A stretch of 64,000 bases of DNA, taken from an uncultured Shewanella sp. Its GTDB lineage: Bacteria; Pseudomonadota; Gammaproteobacteria; Enterobacterales; Shewanellaceae. The notes beneath the pieces were generated by a model. The model was given only the letters and a program-made list of their open reading frames with translations, searched no databases and was not told the origin of the DNA. Location: contig NZ_CANLKR010000004.1 of NCBI RefSeq assembly GCF_947491715.1, positions 1-64,000 on the forward strand, read 5' to 3'. Below are positions 1 through 8,585 of the stretch, one piece after another. Positions within the stretch are counted from its first letter, which is position 1, and every line of letters starts with the position of its first letter. Made by a program: the position numbers and the translations under genes.

Positions 1-21
1 AGGCCTATGACGTTGTCATAT

Positions 22-186
22 TCACCTTGGCAGTCGTAGGGTGAAATGGGCGTTGTTGGCGAAGCGTAGCTTTGCGCACATTGATAGAAAATAGTTCCAG
101 ACATTTTCTACGTTCTCCACATCCATGTGCTTTAACGCGAAGAGCTTGCTCAAAGCGGGTGATTTATAGGATATAGGGAATGCCAT
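22..186 (-). other. Short 54-codon ORF, probably part of a dispersed repeat
   Basis: An open frame of 54 codons runs from an ATG at 186 to a TGA at 22. It reads MAFPISYKSPALSKL and continues to a conserved-looking end near NAHFTLRLPR. No ribosome-binding site is convincing and the stretch has no gene partner. Its style resembles short ORFs that accompany dispersed intergenic repeats in Shewanella and Vibrio, but that is from memory and only one copy is visible here. The rest of 1-366 holds no gene that I can support. Confidence 0.25.
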
Positions 187-366
187 TGATGCAGGATGCG
201 TATCAATGACCCATGACTGATGCTATTCTCAGATGGAAAATAAAAAGCCCGAACACAGTGAGGTTCAATACCATGTGTATCCAGAGGGATAAAAGAGCAT
301 AGGATAAATGTAATTAGATCATATTTTTACTTAGATTGGTATTATTCTACACTTGCTAGAGTCGTA

Positions 367-1569
367 TTACTTATCAGAGCGGTATTGAATAAAAATAACA
401 ACCAATAAACCGATTGAGATAGCTATAAAAAATAGGCTGAAATTGACAGCCGTATTAGCAAACTGTGACATAAATAATGTTCCTAAAAGGCTACCAAAGC
501 CATAACGAAGGCAGGCTAATATTGCACTTGCGGCCCCCCCCATTGCTTTAAAATCCTCCATTGCAGCGGCTAAAGAAGGCCCAAAACAAAAAGCCACTCC
601 CCCAAATAACAACCAAGCAGGAAAAATAAAGGTTAACGCATTTTCTTTAATATAAAGGTTACTTAATAGCATTACGACAGCTCCAGTAAGCATTAAGCTT
701 GCCCCTATCATAATGCTGCGATTAAGCCCAAGAAATTCAACCCAACGAGAAGAGCAAAACGCGCCAATAACAAACATCAAGGCACAGCTAGCAAAATAAA
801 AGCCATAGGCCTCCTGGCTAACATGGTATTGCTCAATCAATATAAAGGGGGAAATACTGGATAATGTAAAAAATAAAATAGCACTAGCTGTACTGAAAAC
901 ACTATAACTTAATAACGATTTATTTCTGATTATAAAAACATAGTTTTTAAAGACTTGCCTAAGGTTTAATGTCTGGCGAGGCTGAAAGCGACTCGTATCT
1001 TCAATAAACAAAACAGCTATTAATAACGCAATAATGCCAAAAATGAACAATACGATAAAGGCCGCTCTAAAGTTATGAAATTGAGCTTGTAACAAACCGC
1101 CAATGACAGGACCTATCAAGGTGCCTAATGTTGCCGCACTGGATAAAAAACCATAACCTTTTGCTGCTTGTACTCCGACATAACGATCCCGAATAATGGC
1201 ATAAGCGGTTACAACTGCCGCAGAGGCTGCTAAGCCTTGTATTACTCTCGCGATGATCAAACTCTCAACGCTTGAGGAAACAATACAATAGAGTGAGCCT
1301 AAAATATAGACAAATAGTGCTGTTATAGCACTAATACGTCTGCCAAATCGATCGGATAATGGGCCAAAAATAAGCTGTCCCACTCCTAGAGATAAAGTGT
1401 AAGCTGTCATGGTCAATTGAGATTCAATCTGAGAACTCGATAGCATACGCATCATATTGGGTAATGAAGGCGCATAAATATCTAAAGATAAGGTTATAAT
1501 TCCCACCATTGGGGCTAAAATTAAGCCAACACCTAGCATTTTATCAGGTAGTTTTACATTAAAAGTCAA
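367..1569 (-). CDS. Bcr/CflA-type multidrug efflux MFS transporter
   Basis: A 400-residue inner-membrane proton-driven exporter of the DHA1 (Bcr/CflA) group of the major facilitator superfamily. The first helix carries the SLDIYAPSLP signature typical of the family, and the loop after helix 2 has the MFS motif GPLSDRFGRR at about residues 69-78. About twelve hydrophobic segments follow. An upstream-extended reading is open to 1719, but I chose the TTG at 1569 because AGGAGA lies seven bases before it and the resulting length fits the family. The extended N-terminus has no family resemblance. The substrate cannot be told from sequence; members export chloramphenicol, bicyclomycin or sulfonamides. 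It stands alone, with no regulator beside it. Confidence 0.85.
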   Translation of the reverse strand: MTFNVKLPDKMLGVGLILAPMVGIITLSLDIYAPSLPNMMRMLSSSQIESQLTMTAYTLSLGVGQLIFGPLSDRFGRRISAITALFVYILGSLYCIVSSSVESLIIARVIQGLAASAAVVTAYAIIRDRYVGVQAAKGYGFLSSAATLGTLIGPVIGGLLQAQFHNFRAAFIVLFIFGIIALLIAVLFIEDTSRFQPRQTLNLRQVFKNYVFIIRNKSLLSYSVFSTASAILFFTLSSISPFILIEQYHVSQEAYGFYFASCALMFVIGAFCSSRWVEFLGLNRSIMIGASLMLTGAVVMLLSNLYIKENALTFIFPAWLLFGGVAFCFGPSLAAAMEDFKAMGGAASAILACLRYGFGSLLGTLFMSQFANTAVNFSLFFIAISIGLLVVIFIQYRSDK

Positions 1570-1854
1570 TCTATTATCTCCTGATATTGTTAATGTCAAT
1601 TTTAAAAAGAGTAACGCATTATATCGAACACCCTCAATATTAGTGCTAAATAGCATTTTTATGAATTTAAAAGAGCGTCCGTTCTTGATAAAAACAATAG
1701 GTAACCCTTGGCGCAACATTAATATTAAGTATTCAAGCTTGATTTTGATCTTTTTTGATAAAACTAGCGATATAAATTAATCATCGCTATCTTCGATGGT
1801 GCGTTGTTACCAGCAGTAAAAATTGATGAATACGCAGTGACTATCATGCTTTCT

Positions 1855-2892
1855 CTAAATCAACTTTGCCAGTGCTTTTGTTAGTGTCATCGCTGATATT
1901 TCTTTACAGCCAGTTGCATTTTGCCCACACCATAATGGAGAAAAATCTTTAATTCCCTTAGCTTCAGCCTTTTTACGTATAGCGGTCATGCTCATCGCTG
2001 CTAACGGAAATGGAGGAACGGCTGAATTCATGATACCCATTTCTATCATCACTCTATTCATAATTCCTCGGGCAGGCTTGCCTGAAAATAGTGTTGTCAG
2101 TGCCGTATGTCTAGATTGTGGACTTTTAATGGCTTTTCGATGAATGATTGTTGTTTTAGCTTCGTCGCATAATAAATATGCTGTGCCGATTTGTACCGCT
2201 AATGCCCCAAAAGATAGCGCTAATTTAACCGTTTGTGCATCAACAATACCACCAGCAGCAATTATGGGGAGCTTAACCTTATGGATAATTTGAGGTAATA
2301 AAGCGAAAGTACCAATTTGAGTACTTACATCTTGAGTCAGAAACATGCCTCTGTGGCCACCAGCCTCAATGCCTTGTGCAATTATGGCATCGGCTCCATT
2401 GGCTTCGAGCCATTGAGCTTCCTCAACGGTTGTTGCCGTTGATAACACTTTTGCCCCCCAAGATTTTACTCTTTCTAACAAGGCTTTATTTGGCAACCCA
2501 AAATGAAAACTGATAAATTCAGGTTGATAAGGCTCAATGATATCGGCAATATCATGACTGAAGGGGACCCGTTTGGCCCCTTGAGTAATGTCCGATTTTT
2601 GAATGCCATATTCTAAAAAGTAAGGCTTTAAAGCTGATCGCCATGTTAATTCAATGGCATGATTATATTCTGGGGATTGATGGCAAAAAAAGTTGAGATT
2701 AATAGGGGTAGATACCTGTGTTTTTAATTTTTCGATTTCAAACTTTAAAATGTCAGGACTCAACATCGCGCATGGCAGTGAGCCCATTCCCCCCGCCTTG
2801 GCGACGGCAATGGCTAATTCGCTATCTTGCACCCCTGCCATCGGTGCCTGAATGATAGGTAAGTCGATTCCTAAAAAATCTTGAAATGTCAT
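1855..2892 (-). CDS. Nitronate monooxygenase (2-nitropropane dioxygenase family)
   Basis: A 345-residue FMN-dependent TIM-barrel enzyme that oxidises alkyl nitronates such as propionate 3-nitronate. The N-terminus LPIIQAPMAG and the segment AQGIEAGGHRG around residues 172-182, with the family histidine near residue 180, are diagnostic; a glycine-rich phosphate-binding stretch (IIAAGGI) follows. The ATG at 2892 is preceded by GAGAG at usable spacing; a TTG at 2907 would add five residues. It is transcribed towards the exporter gene but separated from it by nearly 300 bases, so it is probably monocistronic. Some family members act as enoyl reductases, so the exact substrate is open. Confidence 0.82.
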   Translation of the reverse strand: MTFQDFLGIDLPIIQAPMAGVQDSELAIAVAKAGGMGSLPCAMLSPDILKFEIEKLKTQVSTPINLNFFCHQSPEYNHAIELTWRSALKPYFLEYGIQKSDITQGAKRVPFSHDIADIIEPYQPEFISFHFGLPNKALLERVKSWGAKVLSTATTVEEAQWLEANGADAIIAQGIEAGGHRGMFLTQDVSTQIGTFALLPQIIHKVKLPIIAAGGIVDAQTVKLALSFGALAVQIGTAYLLCDEAKTTIIHRKAIKSPQSRHTALTTLFSGKPARGIMNRVMIEMGIMNSAVPPFPLAAMSMTAIRKKAEAKGIKDFSPLWCGQNATGCKEISAMTLTKALAKLI

Positions 2893-3085
2893 AATGCAGT
2901 CTCTCAAATGCTCTTCTGCAATAAAGATACTCCAAATTAATCAAAGAGTGTGCTTTTCAAAAAAAAAAAATCACATGCTCCTTGATATCTAAGAAATGTG
3001 GCGAAAGAAAAAGAATAAAAAAGCTAGCTAGTTAACTCAATGACTAGTAAAAATGAGAGGTAGCCAATTCAATTTAGCCTCCATG

Positions 3086-3588
3086 TTAACCAAGCATAGT
3101 TAACTCGTTCTCCATAATATACAAATCTGTGGTATTTGCCTCTATTTTTGTAGTATGGCATCAACTGCAGTTTTAATTGCTGTTACTCTTGCTGACACAG
3201 CTCAACTTGGTTCGTTTTAGTTTTCTATGGCAGTTATTTTTGTATCAATGCTCGCCATAGTTGTGTTAACTTCACTAGCTAATACGCTGACATCAGAAGT
3301 CAAAGTGTTGAGCGTAGAGGTGACTAATTTCACATTTAATGCTATTGACGCTGTTGTTAATAAACTCGCGTGTTCAATGATAAATTTTTGTGCTGCTAAT
3401 TCAGCTTTATCTACTGCAATTTTTGTACTACTTTCTTCAATAGCTATTTCACTTAACGTATATTTATTTAATACCAGATTGACACTATTCTTACTGACTA
3501 ATGTAAAGTAAAATGTTTCATTAATAGTGATCATTGTTGCATTTTTTAGCCCTATCACTGCAGTGTTATATTCTGTAAATGTTATCAA
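3086..3588 (-). pseudogene. Decayed third copy of the coiled-coil protein family
   Basis: An open stretch of 123 codons (3588-3217) aligns with the middle of the two intact genes at 4170 and 5341: VLNKYTLSEI matches VLVNKWSFERI and the AAQKF/AAAK region follows. It lacks the N-terminal domain, begins at a TTG with no ribosome-binding site, and has a stop 13 bases further upstream. After the first stop (3217) the same frame continues with a second stop, then family-like residues (VTAIKTAVDAI). A one-base shift then gives TTKIEANTTDLYIMENEL and ends in MLG and a stop at 3086, matching the C-terminal TTKIEEN...LMLD of the intact copies. Two stops, one frameshift and a missing start mark it as a pseudogene. 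Confidence 0.8.
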
Positions 3589-4169
3589 TATAGGTGGGTT
3601 TCACTATTTAATTCAGAGGTAAAATAGTAGAATATAATAAATAGAAGATCTTTAATTTTTTAGATTATTAATTTGTCATGAGAATTTATTATCATAAGTT
3701 ATAAATACCTCGCTTAAAACTTGTCAATAACTGACGATGAGTTTATTGCTTTTAATTCGTCTGGTTTATAATCCTTACCTATATAGTAAAACTATATTTT
3801 GTATGGGATTTAAAAGGCGAGTAGTGAATGTTTATAATTTATTTTTAATAAAAACACACACCAATATATAAGTCTACAGTATTTAATTCTTTAAAAAATA
3901 AAGGCAGTGAATAAAGTATAGTTGCAAGAGTTTATAATATACATTTTTATTATCAGTAAATGCTTACTTAATGCGGTTATATTAGCTTTACAATTGTGCT
4001 CATTAGTAATTTTAACCTATTTTTAGATGGGGAAGGTCGAGTGAATTTGGGCTCTCATTCAAGAATAATGATATAGCACAGATACTGAAAATATCATTTA
4101 TTAATTGATGTTTAAGCACCAAAAAAACTCAACAAACGAAAACGATAGAAGTAGAATGATAGGCGTTAA
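3589..4169. other. AT-rich gap, no gene seen
   Basis: About 580 bases of very AT-rich sequence between the decayed and intact coiled-coil genes. No supported ORF, RNA or clear hairpin terminator is visible. Confidence 0.5.
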
Positions 4170-4814
4170 TCAATCTAACATTAAAACTCCTGACTCAAAG
4201 ATAGCTATATCATTTTGCTGTATTTGAGCAGTATTTTCTTCAATTTTTGTTGTATTACTCATAACAGCAGTACCTACTACAGCAACCACTGTCGCGACAG
4301 TATTAAGATCTGTAGCAGTATCTGTGATTTTCGTTGAAACCTCTCCAATTTCTGTTGCAATAGCTCGGATCTCATTACCTTTTACTACTAACTCTGTTGA
4401 AATGCTATCTACTGCCGTTTCTATTACATCCACTTTTTCTTCTGTAGCAGCTAATTTTGCTTGTACTAATTTCATTTCAGCGTCAGTTAAAGCAATTTTG
4501 GCCGCGGCTAACTCTTTTTTCGCCGCAGTGACTTCTGTTGCATTCTCACCAAAATAAATACGTTCAAAAGACCATTTATTGACTAACACATCAACTGACC
4601 ATTTACTGGCCAAGGTGATATCTATTTTTGCTCCGATGGTTAGACTCGTTGCTAATGCTAATTTTAAATTATTATAATTCCCCACTGTCACACTTGTACT
4701 GGAACCATAGGTGTATGAATAGGAATAATTGGTTATCATTTTCCAGCCAGTATAATCATTAATGGCTTCAAATGCAGCTATTGTACCGTCATCATCACTA
4801 TCATCATAATACAT
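4170..4814 (-). CDS. Coiled-coil protein, family copy 2 (unknown function)
   Basis: A 214-residue protein of unknown function. Residues 1-45 are acidic and tyrosine-rich (YYDDSDDDG; YSYSYTYGSS). Residues 45-90 alternate hydrophobic and polar in a beta-like pattern. From about residue 93 (ATEVTAAKKELAAAK) to the end there is a long alanine- and glutamate-rich coiled coil with heptad spacing, ending ESGVLMLD. No signal peptide or membrane helix is evident; one short hydrophobic patch (VVAVVGTAV) lies near residue 175. The start is well supported by GGGAGGTG five bases upstream. It is a paralogue of the gene at 5341, nearly identical in the coiled coil but diverged at the N-terminus. A structural or secretion-spike-associated role is possible but only a guess. 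Confidence 0.75.
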   Translation of the reverse strand: MYYDDSDDDGTIAAFEAINDYTGWKMITNYSYSYTYGSSTSVTVGNYNNLKLALATSLTIGAKIDITLASKWSVDVLVNKWSFERIYFGENATEVTAAKKELAAAKIALTDAEMKLVQAKLAATEEKVDVIETAVDSISTELVVKGNEIRAIATEIGEVSTKITDTATDLNTVATVVAVVGTAVMSNTTKIEENTAQIQQNDIAIFESGVLMLD

Positions 4815-5340
4815 GAAGCACCTCCCACTAGAAAAGTTTAATATAATGTTCTATCAACTTTTATTGATTATTGTATATTGGATATTTTAATTATCAATCA
4901 TTAATATATCGAACAAGCTGGTCTACAACTTACAAGACTTGTTTGAAATTAAAAAATATATTTACTTATCTTTACCTATTAATAAAGTTTAATTTAAATA
5001 TTGAAGTTAATACTGTTAAAGTGAAAATGATATATAGGTATAAGCGTTCATTACTCGTAGGTATAAATATAATATGGTGGAAAGATATTTCTAATATGAT
5101 AGTTTATATTAAAAACTTCTATTTTACTTGTTGTTATTTTTATATTGTCTGTTCTTAAGGGTAATTTGACCTATCCTCAGGGAGGAAGGATTAGAGACTG
5201 TTAGAGCTAGTTCGAGAATGCTGATATATTACAGACTTTGCGCGCTATAAATTAGCCATTAAGGCCCTATATTCAAAAACAGCATTCAAATACTCAACAG
5301 CCACTCACGCTAGCTATAGAGGTAGAATTAGAGATTTTAA
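4815..5340. other. AT-rich gap between paralogues
   Basis: About 525 bases, extremely AT-rich, separating the two intact coiled-coil genes. A 95-codon plus-strand frame at 4871 has an aromatic, low-complexity composition and no ribosome-binding site, and I do not believe it. No other feature seen. Confidence 0.5.
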
Positions 5341-5967
5341 TCAATCTAACATTAAAATTCCAGACTCAATGATAGCCATTTCATTTTGTTCGATTTGAGT
5401 AGTATTCTCTTCAATTTTTGTCGTATTACTCATAACTGCAGTACCCACTACAGCAATCACTGTCGCGACAGTATTAAGATCATTTGCAGTATCTGTGATT
5501 TTCGTTGAAACCTCACCAATTTCTGTTTCAACAGCCCGGATCTCATTACCTTTTGCGACTAACTCAGTTGAAATACTGTCTACTGCTGTTTCTATAATTT
5601 CCACTTTCTCTTCTGTTGCAGCTAATTTGGCTTGCACTAATTTCATTTCAGCTTCTGCTAAAGCAATCTTTGCCGCAGCCAATTCTTTTTTGGCTGCCGT
5701 TACTTCAGTCGCATTTTCACCTATATAGATACGCTCAAATGACCATTTATTGAGTAATACATCAATAGACCACTTACTGGCTAAAGTTACATCAAATTTA
5801 AGACCTGCTGTGAGCCCTAGATAAGCACCAAACTTAATATTGTTATAATCACCAACAGTAATACTTGTTTTTGTTCCTGAGAAATAAGAATAAGAATAAT
5901 CCGCGACTATTTTTAATCCGTCAAACGGTTCCACAGATCCCTGCTTACTCACATCATGTGTTGCCAT
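5341..5967 (-). CDS. Coiled-coil protein, family copy 3 (unknown function)
   Basis: A 208-residue paralogue of the gene at 4170. It shares the order of a short tyrosine-rich start (YSYSYFSGTKTS), a beta-like stretch with DVTLASKWSIDVLLNKWSF, and a long coiled coil from about residue 86 ending ESGILMLD. The frame is open up to 6033, but AAGGAGAG four bases before the ATG at 5967 fixes the start. Identity is highest in the coiled coil, also at the nucleotide level, and lowest in the first 40 residues (MATHDVSKQGS here, MYYDDSDDDG there). This is the pattern of modules with a conserved stalk and variable head. Function unknown. Confidence 0.75.
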   Translation of the reverse strand: MATHDVSKQGSVEPFDGLKIVADYSYSYFSGTKTSITVGDYNNIKFGAYLGLTAGLKFDVTLASKWSIDVLLNKWSFERIYIGENATEVTAAKKELAAAKIALAEAEMKLVQAKLAATEEKVEIIETAVDSISTELVAKGNEIRAVETEIGEVSTKITDTANDLNTVATVIAVVGTAVMSNTTKIEENTTQIEQNEMAIIESGILMLD

Positions 5968-6380
5968 AAACTCTCCTTGTAATGCTCTATTGCTGGGGCC
6001 ATAAATAGTATTGAATAACTTTGATCTAAGCAAAGATATTGAATAAAATAATGGAAGTCGGTGTCAGTGTCGATGATTTTTTGTATGATATTAAAAAATA
6101 CTCATTTAAGAGAAAGGTCACGCTATCGTCGTTCGGTATTCACTAAGAACAAATTTATCCTAAGATAGTTAATACTGTATTCCAAATTGCAAGTTCATTA
6201 GTTATTTGTCATGAAACCTGGTTCATTAGCTGTAATTGGGGGGCATGTCGTTTTTATTCTCAGTAAGGTTTTTAATCCCTCAAAACAATGTAATGATTCA
6301 TTCATCTGAATTTTTGAACATTAAAAACATGTATGGCGGATGAAAAGTACAAAATAAGCCTCCAATTACTTAACTAACCT
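5968..6380. other. Gap without a supported gene
   Basis: About 410 bases between the coiled-coil gene and chaA. I see no ORF, RNA gene or strong terminator here. Confidence 0.45.
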
Positions 6381-7496
6381 TTAAACTGAATCAAAAATAA
6401 GAACGATATAAGCTGCGAATAAAGTAAGGTGGACCACCCCCTGCATGATATTGGTTCTGCGACTAACGAATGTGACTACACTCACCATTAATGTCAATAC
6501 TAATAACATCGATTCAAGTGGAGCAAGTCCTAATTCTACGGGTAAAGTGGTGATCCAACTGACGCACAATACTGCAGGAATCGTCAACCCAATCGTTGCT
6601 AACGCTGATCCCAAGCAAATATTCACCGAACGTTGAAGCTTATTAGCCAAGGCTGCATTCACTGCACTTAATCCTTCGGGTGTTAAAATTATCGCAGCAA
6701 TGAGAAACCCCCCTAATTCAACAGGGGCATGGCTTAGGGCAATCACATGATCAATATAGACAGCGAGTATTTTAGATAAAAAGACAATTGCTAAAATAGC
6801 AGCGATTAGCATCACAACGTGATAAGAAAGTGTCTTCACCTTTAATTTATGTGTATTAAGTTTAGCGGATATGGCGTGGGGACGTTTATGCTTAGGCGGC
6901 TGAAAAATATCACTGTGGGTTGTTGTTTGAATCACAAGAAATACGCCGTACAATACTGTTGCAGCAATTCCTAGAGAAATTGCTAACAAAGGGGATAATG
7001 TTCCACCGAGAGTCGAGTTAGTAAAGCTTGGCATGACTAAGCCTAATATTGCTAATGGAATTAAAACAGATAAATATGCATTAGCTCCTTGCACATTATA
7101 ACTTTGCATTTTGTGGCGCCAGCCACCAAGTAATAGGCTTATTCCTACCAAACCATTTAGAATAATCATGAGGACAGAAAACATGGTATCTCTTGCTAAT
7201 GTTGGACTATCTGCTCCCGTTAACATGACTGAAGAAATCAACGCAACTTCAATTAGAATGACTGAGAGCGTTAAGATCAAGGTACCATATGGTTCGCCTA
7301 AAATAACAGCGAGCGATTCTGCATGGCGCACGACATTGAATGCGCACCAAAGCATGATAAGAAAAACAATTATGAGTACAAAAAAGCTTTGTGTATTTCC
7401 TAAATTTTGTGGCGACAAGCCATCCTTTAAGGATATAAAAACAACTAATATTAAAAAACAACATATCGTTGCAAGTTCTTGTCGTATTATTCTCAT
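6381..7496 (-). CDS. chaA: Calcium/sodium:proton antiporter ChaA
   Basis: A 371-residue inner-membrane antiporter of the CaCA superfamily, close to the usual ChaA length. Two homologous halves carry the alpha repeats: the first has AESLAVILGEPYGTLILTLSVI with the ion-binding glutamates, the second has LIAAIILTPEGLSAVNAAL. About eleven hydrophobic segments are present, with a basic, histidine-containing cytoplasmic loop (QPPKHKRPHAISAK) between halves. In E. coli ChaA exchanges Ca2+ or Na+ (and K+) for protons and helps at alkaline pH. The ATG follows AAGGGG at long spacing. It is apparently monocistronic. Confidence 0.88.
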   Translation of the reverse strand: MRIIRQELATICCFLILVVFISLKDGLSPQNLGNTQSFFVLIIVFLIMLWCAFNVVRHAESLAVILGEPYGTLILTLSVILIEVALISSVMLTGADSPTLARDTMFSVLMIILNGLVGISLLLGGWRHKMQSYNVQGANAYLSVLIPLAILGLVMPSFTNSTLGGTLSPLLAISLGIAATVLYGVFLVIQTTTHSDIFQPPKHKRPHAISAKLNTHKLKVKTLSYHVVMLIAAILAIVFLSKILAVYIDHVIALSHAPVELGGFLIAAIILTPEGLSAVNAALANKLQRSVNICLGSALATIGLTIPAVLCVSWITTLPVELGLAPLESMLLVLTLMVSVVTFVSRRTNIMQGVVHLTLFAAYIVLIFDSV

Positions 7497-7803
7497 TTAC
7501 TTACTACCCCTTGCTGATTTCTCATACGAATTAACTCAGTCAATAACCATAAGCATAGTTAATGATTTAGCTCTTTAAGCACAATCTGCATTGATAGTTG
7601 GCCTTGACAAGGGATCATTCAGGTTCCTTGATGTTTAAGAGGGTGGCAATGAGTGGGTACTTTGCTCTTTTACTATGATATTTAAGAGTCTGTTTTCAAT
7701 GGGTAGAATCTTTTTTATTTTAGTATATACGGATAGGTAAGATATAAAAAATAGACAAAATGAAGAGGTGTAAATAAAAGAATAATAAATTATGTAAAAA
7801 ACA

Positions 7804-7829
7804 AAGGCCTAGCATTTCTGCTAGGCCTT
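7804..7829 (-). terminator. Rho-independent terminator of tRNA-Trp
   Basis: A perfect 11-bp stem (AAGGCCTAGCA with TGCTAGGCCTT) and a four-base loop. On the minus strand it is followed by TGTTTTTTAC. It lies directly after the 3' end of the tRNA gene. Confidence 0.85.
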
Positions 7830-7837
7830 CTGGTATT

Positions 7838-7914
7838 TGGCAGGGGTGGAGAGACTCGAACTCCCAACCATCGGTTTTGGAGACCGCTGTTCTACCAATT
7901 GGAACTACACCCCT
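7838..7914 (-). tRNA. tRNA-Trp (anticodon CCA)
   Basis: A 77-base gene including an encoded 3' CCA. The acceptor stem pairs AGGGGTG with CACCCCT; the anticodon loop CTCCAAA gives anticodon CCA; the T arm contains GTTCGAGTC. The sequence is close to E. coli tRNA-Trp, with one extra base in the D loop. It stands alone between chaA and the HcnABC-type operon and has its own promoter and terminator. Confidence 0.97.
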
Positions 7915-7927
7915 GTTGACGAAACGC

Positions 7928-7956
7928 ATTATGCTGAAAAGCATGGCAAAGGTAAA
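7928..7956 (-). promoter_or_regulatory. Sigma-70 promoter of tRNA-Trp
   Basis: On the minus strand TTTACC (7956-7951) and CATAAT (7933-7928) are separated by exactly 17 bases. The -10 box is followed by GCGTTTCGTC and the mature tRNA begins 14 bases after it, leaving a short 5' leader for RNase P. The GC start of the discriminator fits stringent control, which is inference. Confidence 0.75.
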
Positions 7957-8263
7957 GTACTTTTTTACAATAAACAATTAAACGAATATTTTTCCATCAC
8001 GGTGGTGTTTTGTTATTCAAAACAAGTATCGAACAGAAGGTTTTCATACAGCCATTCGGTTATCCACTTCACACCCTCTATCACCTTAGATTTTATCAAT
8101 ATAAGTTAACCTAGATCATTGAAAGCTTAAATACTCCGCACTTTTGTTACCTATTCATACATTTGTCACACTTTTGTTATCGATTAAGTTCATAAAAACC
8201 AGTACCCTCGCTCGCAGCCATATATTTATCTGTATATTTGAGCTTTAGAGGTAGGAAATACTA
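7957..8263. other. Upstream region of the flavoenzyme operon
   Basis: About 300 bases between the tRNA promoter and the first gene of the HcnABC-type operon. It contains two TTTTGTTA-type direct motifs near 8143 and 8172 and AT-rich sequence. A half-site ATCAA near 8095 is not enough for an FNR/ANR box. No gene is supported. Confidence 0.4.
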
Positions 8264-8584
8264 ATGAATAAAAATGAAAAACGACTAAGAAATCACGATA
8301 TCGTTCCAACCAGTGGCCAATCAACTCGAGTTTGGGTCGATAACCAATCAGTCGACGCAATTCCAGGAGAGAATATTCTCAGTGTCCTATTTGCTGTGGG
8401 CAAAAGAACAATAACCAAAAATGATCACGGTAAAGTCACTGGCGCCTATTGCGGTATGGGGGTTTGTCATTGCTGTACCGTCAAGGTGAATGGGCAACAT
8501 AAAGTGAAAGCATGCCAAACACTCATCGAGCCAGAAATGCAAATTACCACTCAAGTCAACCGCCTACAAGATGAGGGATTGTAA
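8264..8584 (+). CDS. [2Fe-2S] ferredoxin-type subunit, HcnA-like
   Basis: A 106-residue small subunit with a plant-type ferredoxin fold. The cluster ligands are seen in YCGMGVCHCCTV followed later by KACQT, the spacing found in HcnA, in the gamma subunit of D-hydroxyproline dehydrogenase and in the N-terminus of sarcosine oxidase alpha. It would pass electrons from the partner flavoproteins encoded next. AGAGGTAGGAAA precedes the ATG. It is the first gene of a tight three-gene operon with the genes at 8586 and 9983. Confidence 0.8.
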   Translation: MNKNEKRLRNHDIVPTSGQSTRVWVDNQSVDAIPGENILSVLFAVGKRTITKNDHGKVTGAYCGMGVCHCCTVKVNGQHKVKACQTLIEPEMQITTQVNRLQDEGL

Positions 8585-8585
8585 T

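Noticed and set aside
3227..3511. Plus-strand frame of 94 codons opposite the decayed coiled-coil gene
   Set aside because: It mirrors the minus-strand coding pattern of the family and has no ribosome-binding site; antisense shadow.
4871..5158. 95-codon plus-strand frame between the two coiled-coil genes
   Set aside because: Very AT-rich, tyrosine/isoleucine-rich composition with no start signal.
8085..8100. Possible FNR/ANR box upstream of the HcnABC-type operon
   Set aside because: Only the ATCAA half matches; the left half (TTAGA) disagrees with TTGAT at three positions, so it is not a credible site.
7837..8109. 90-codon frame on the plus strand across the tRNA-Trp gene
   Set aside because: It runs antisense through the tRNA and its promoter; chance frame.
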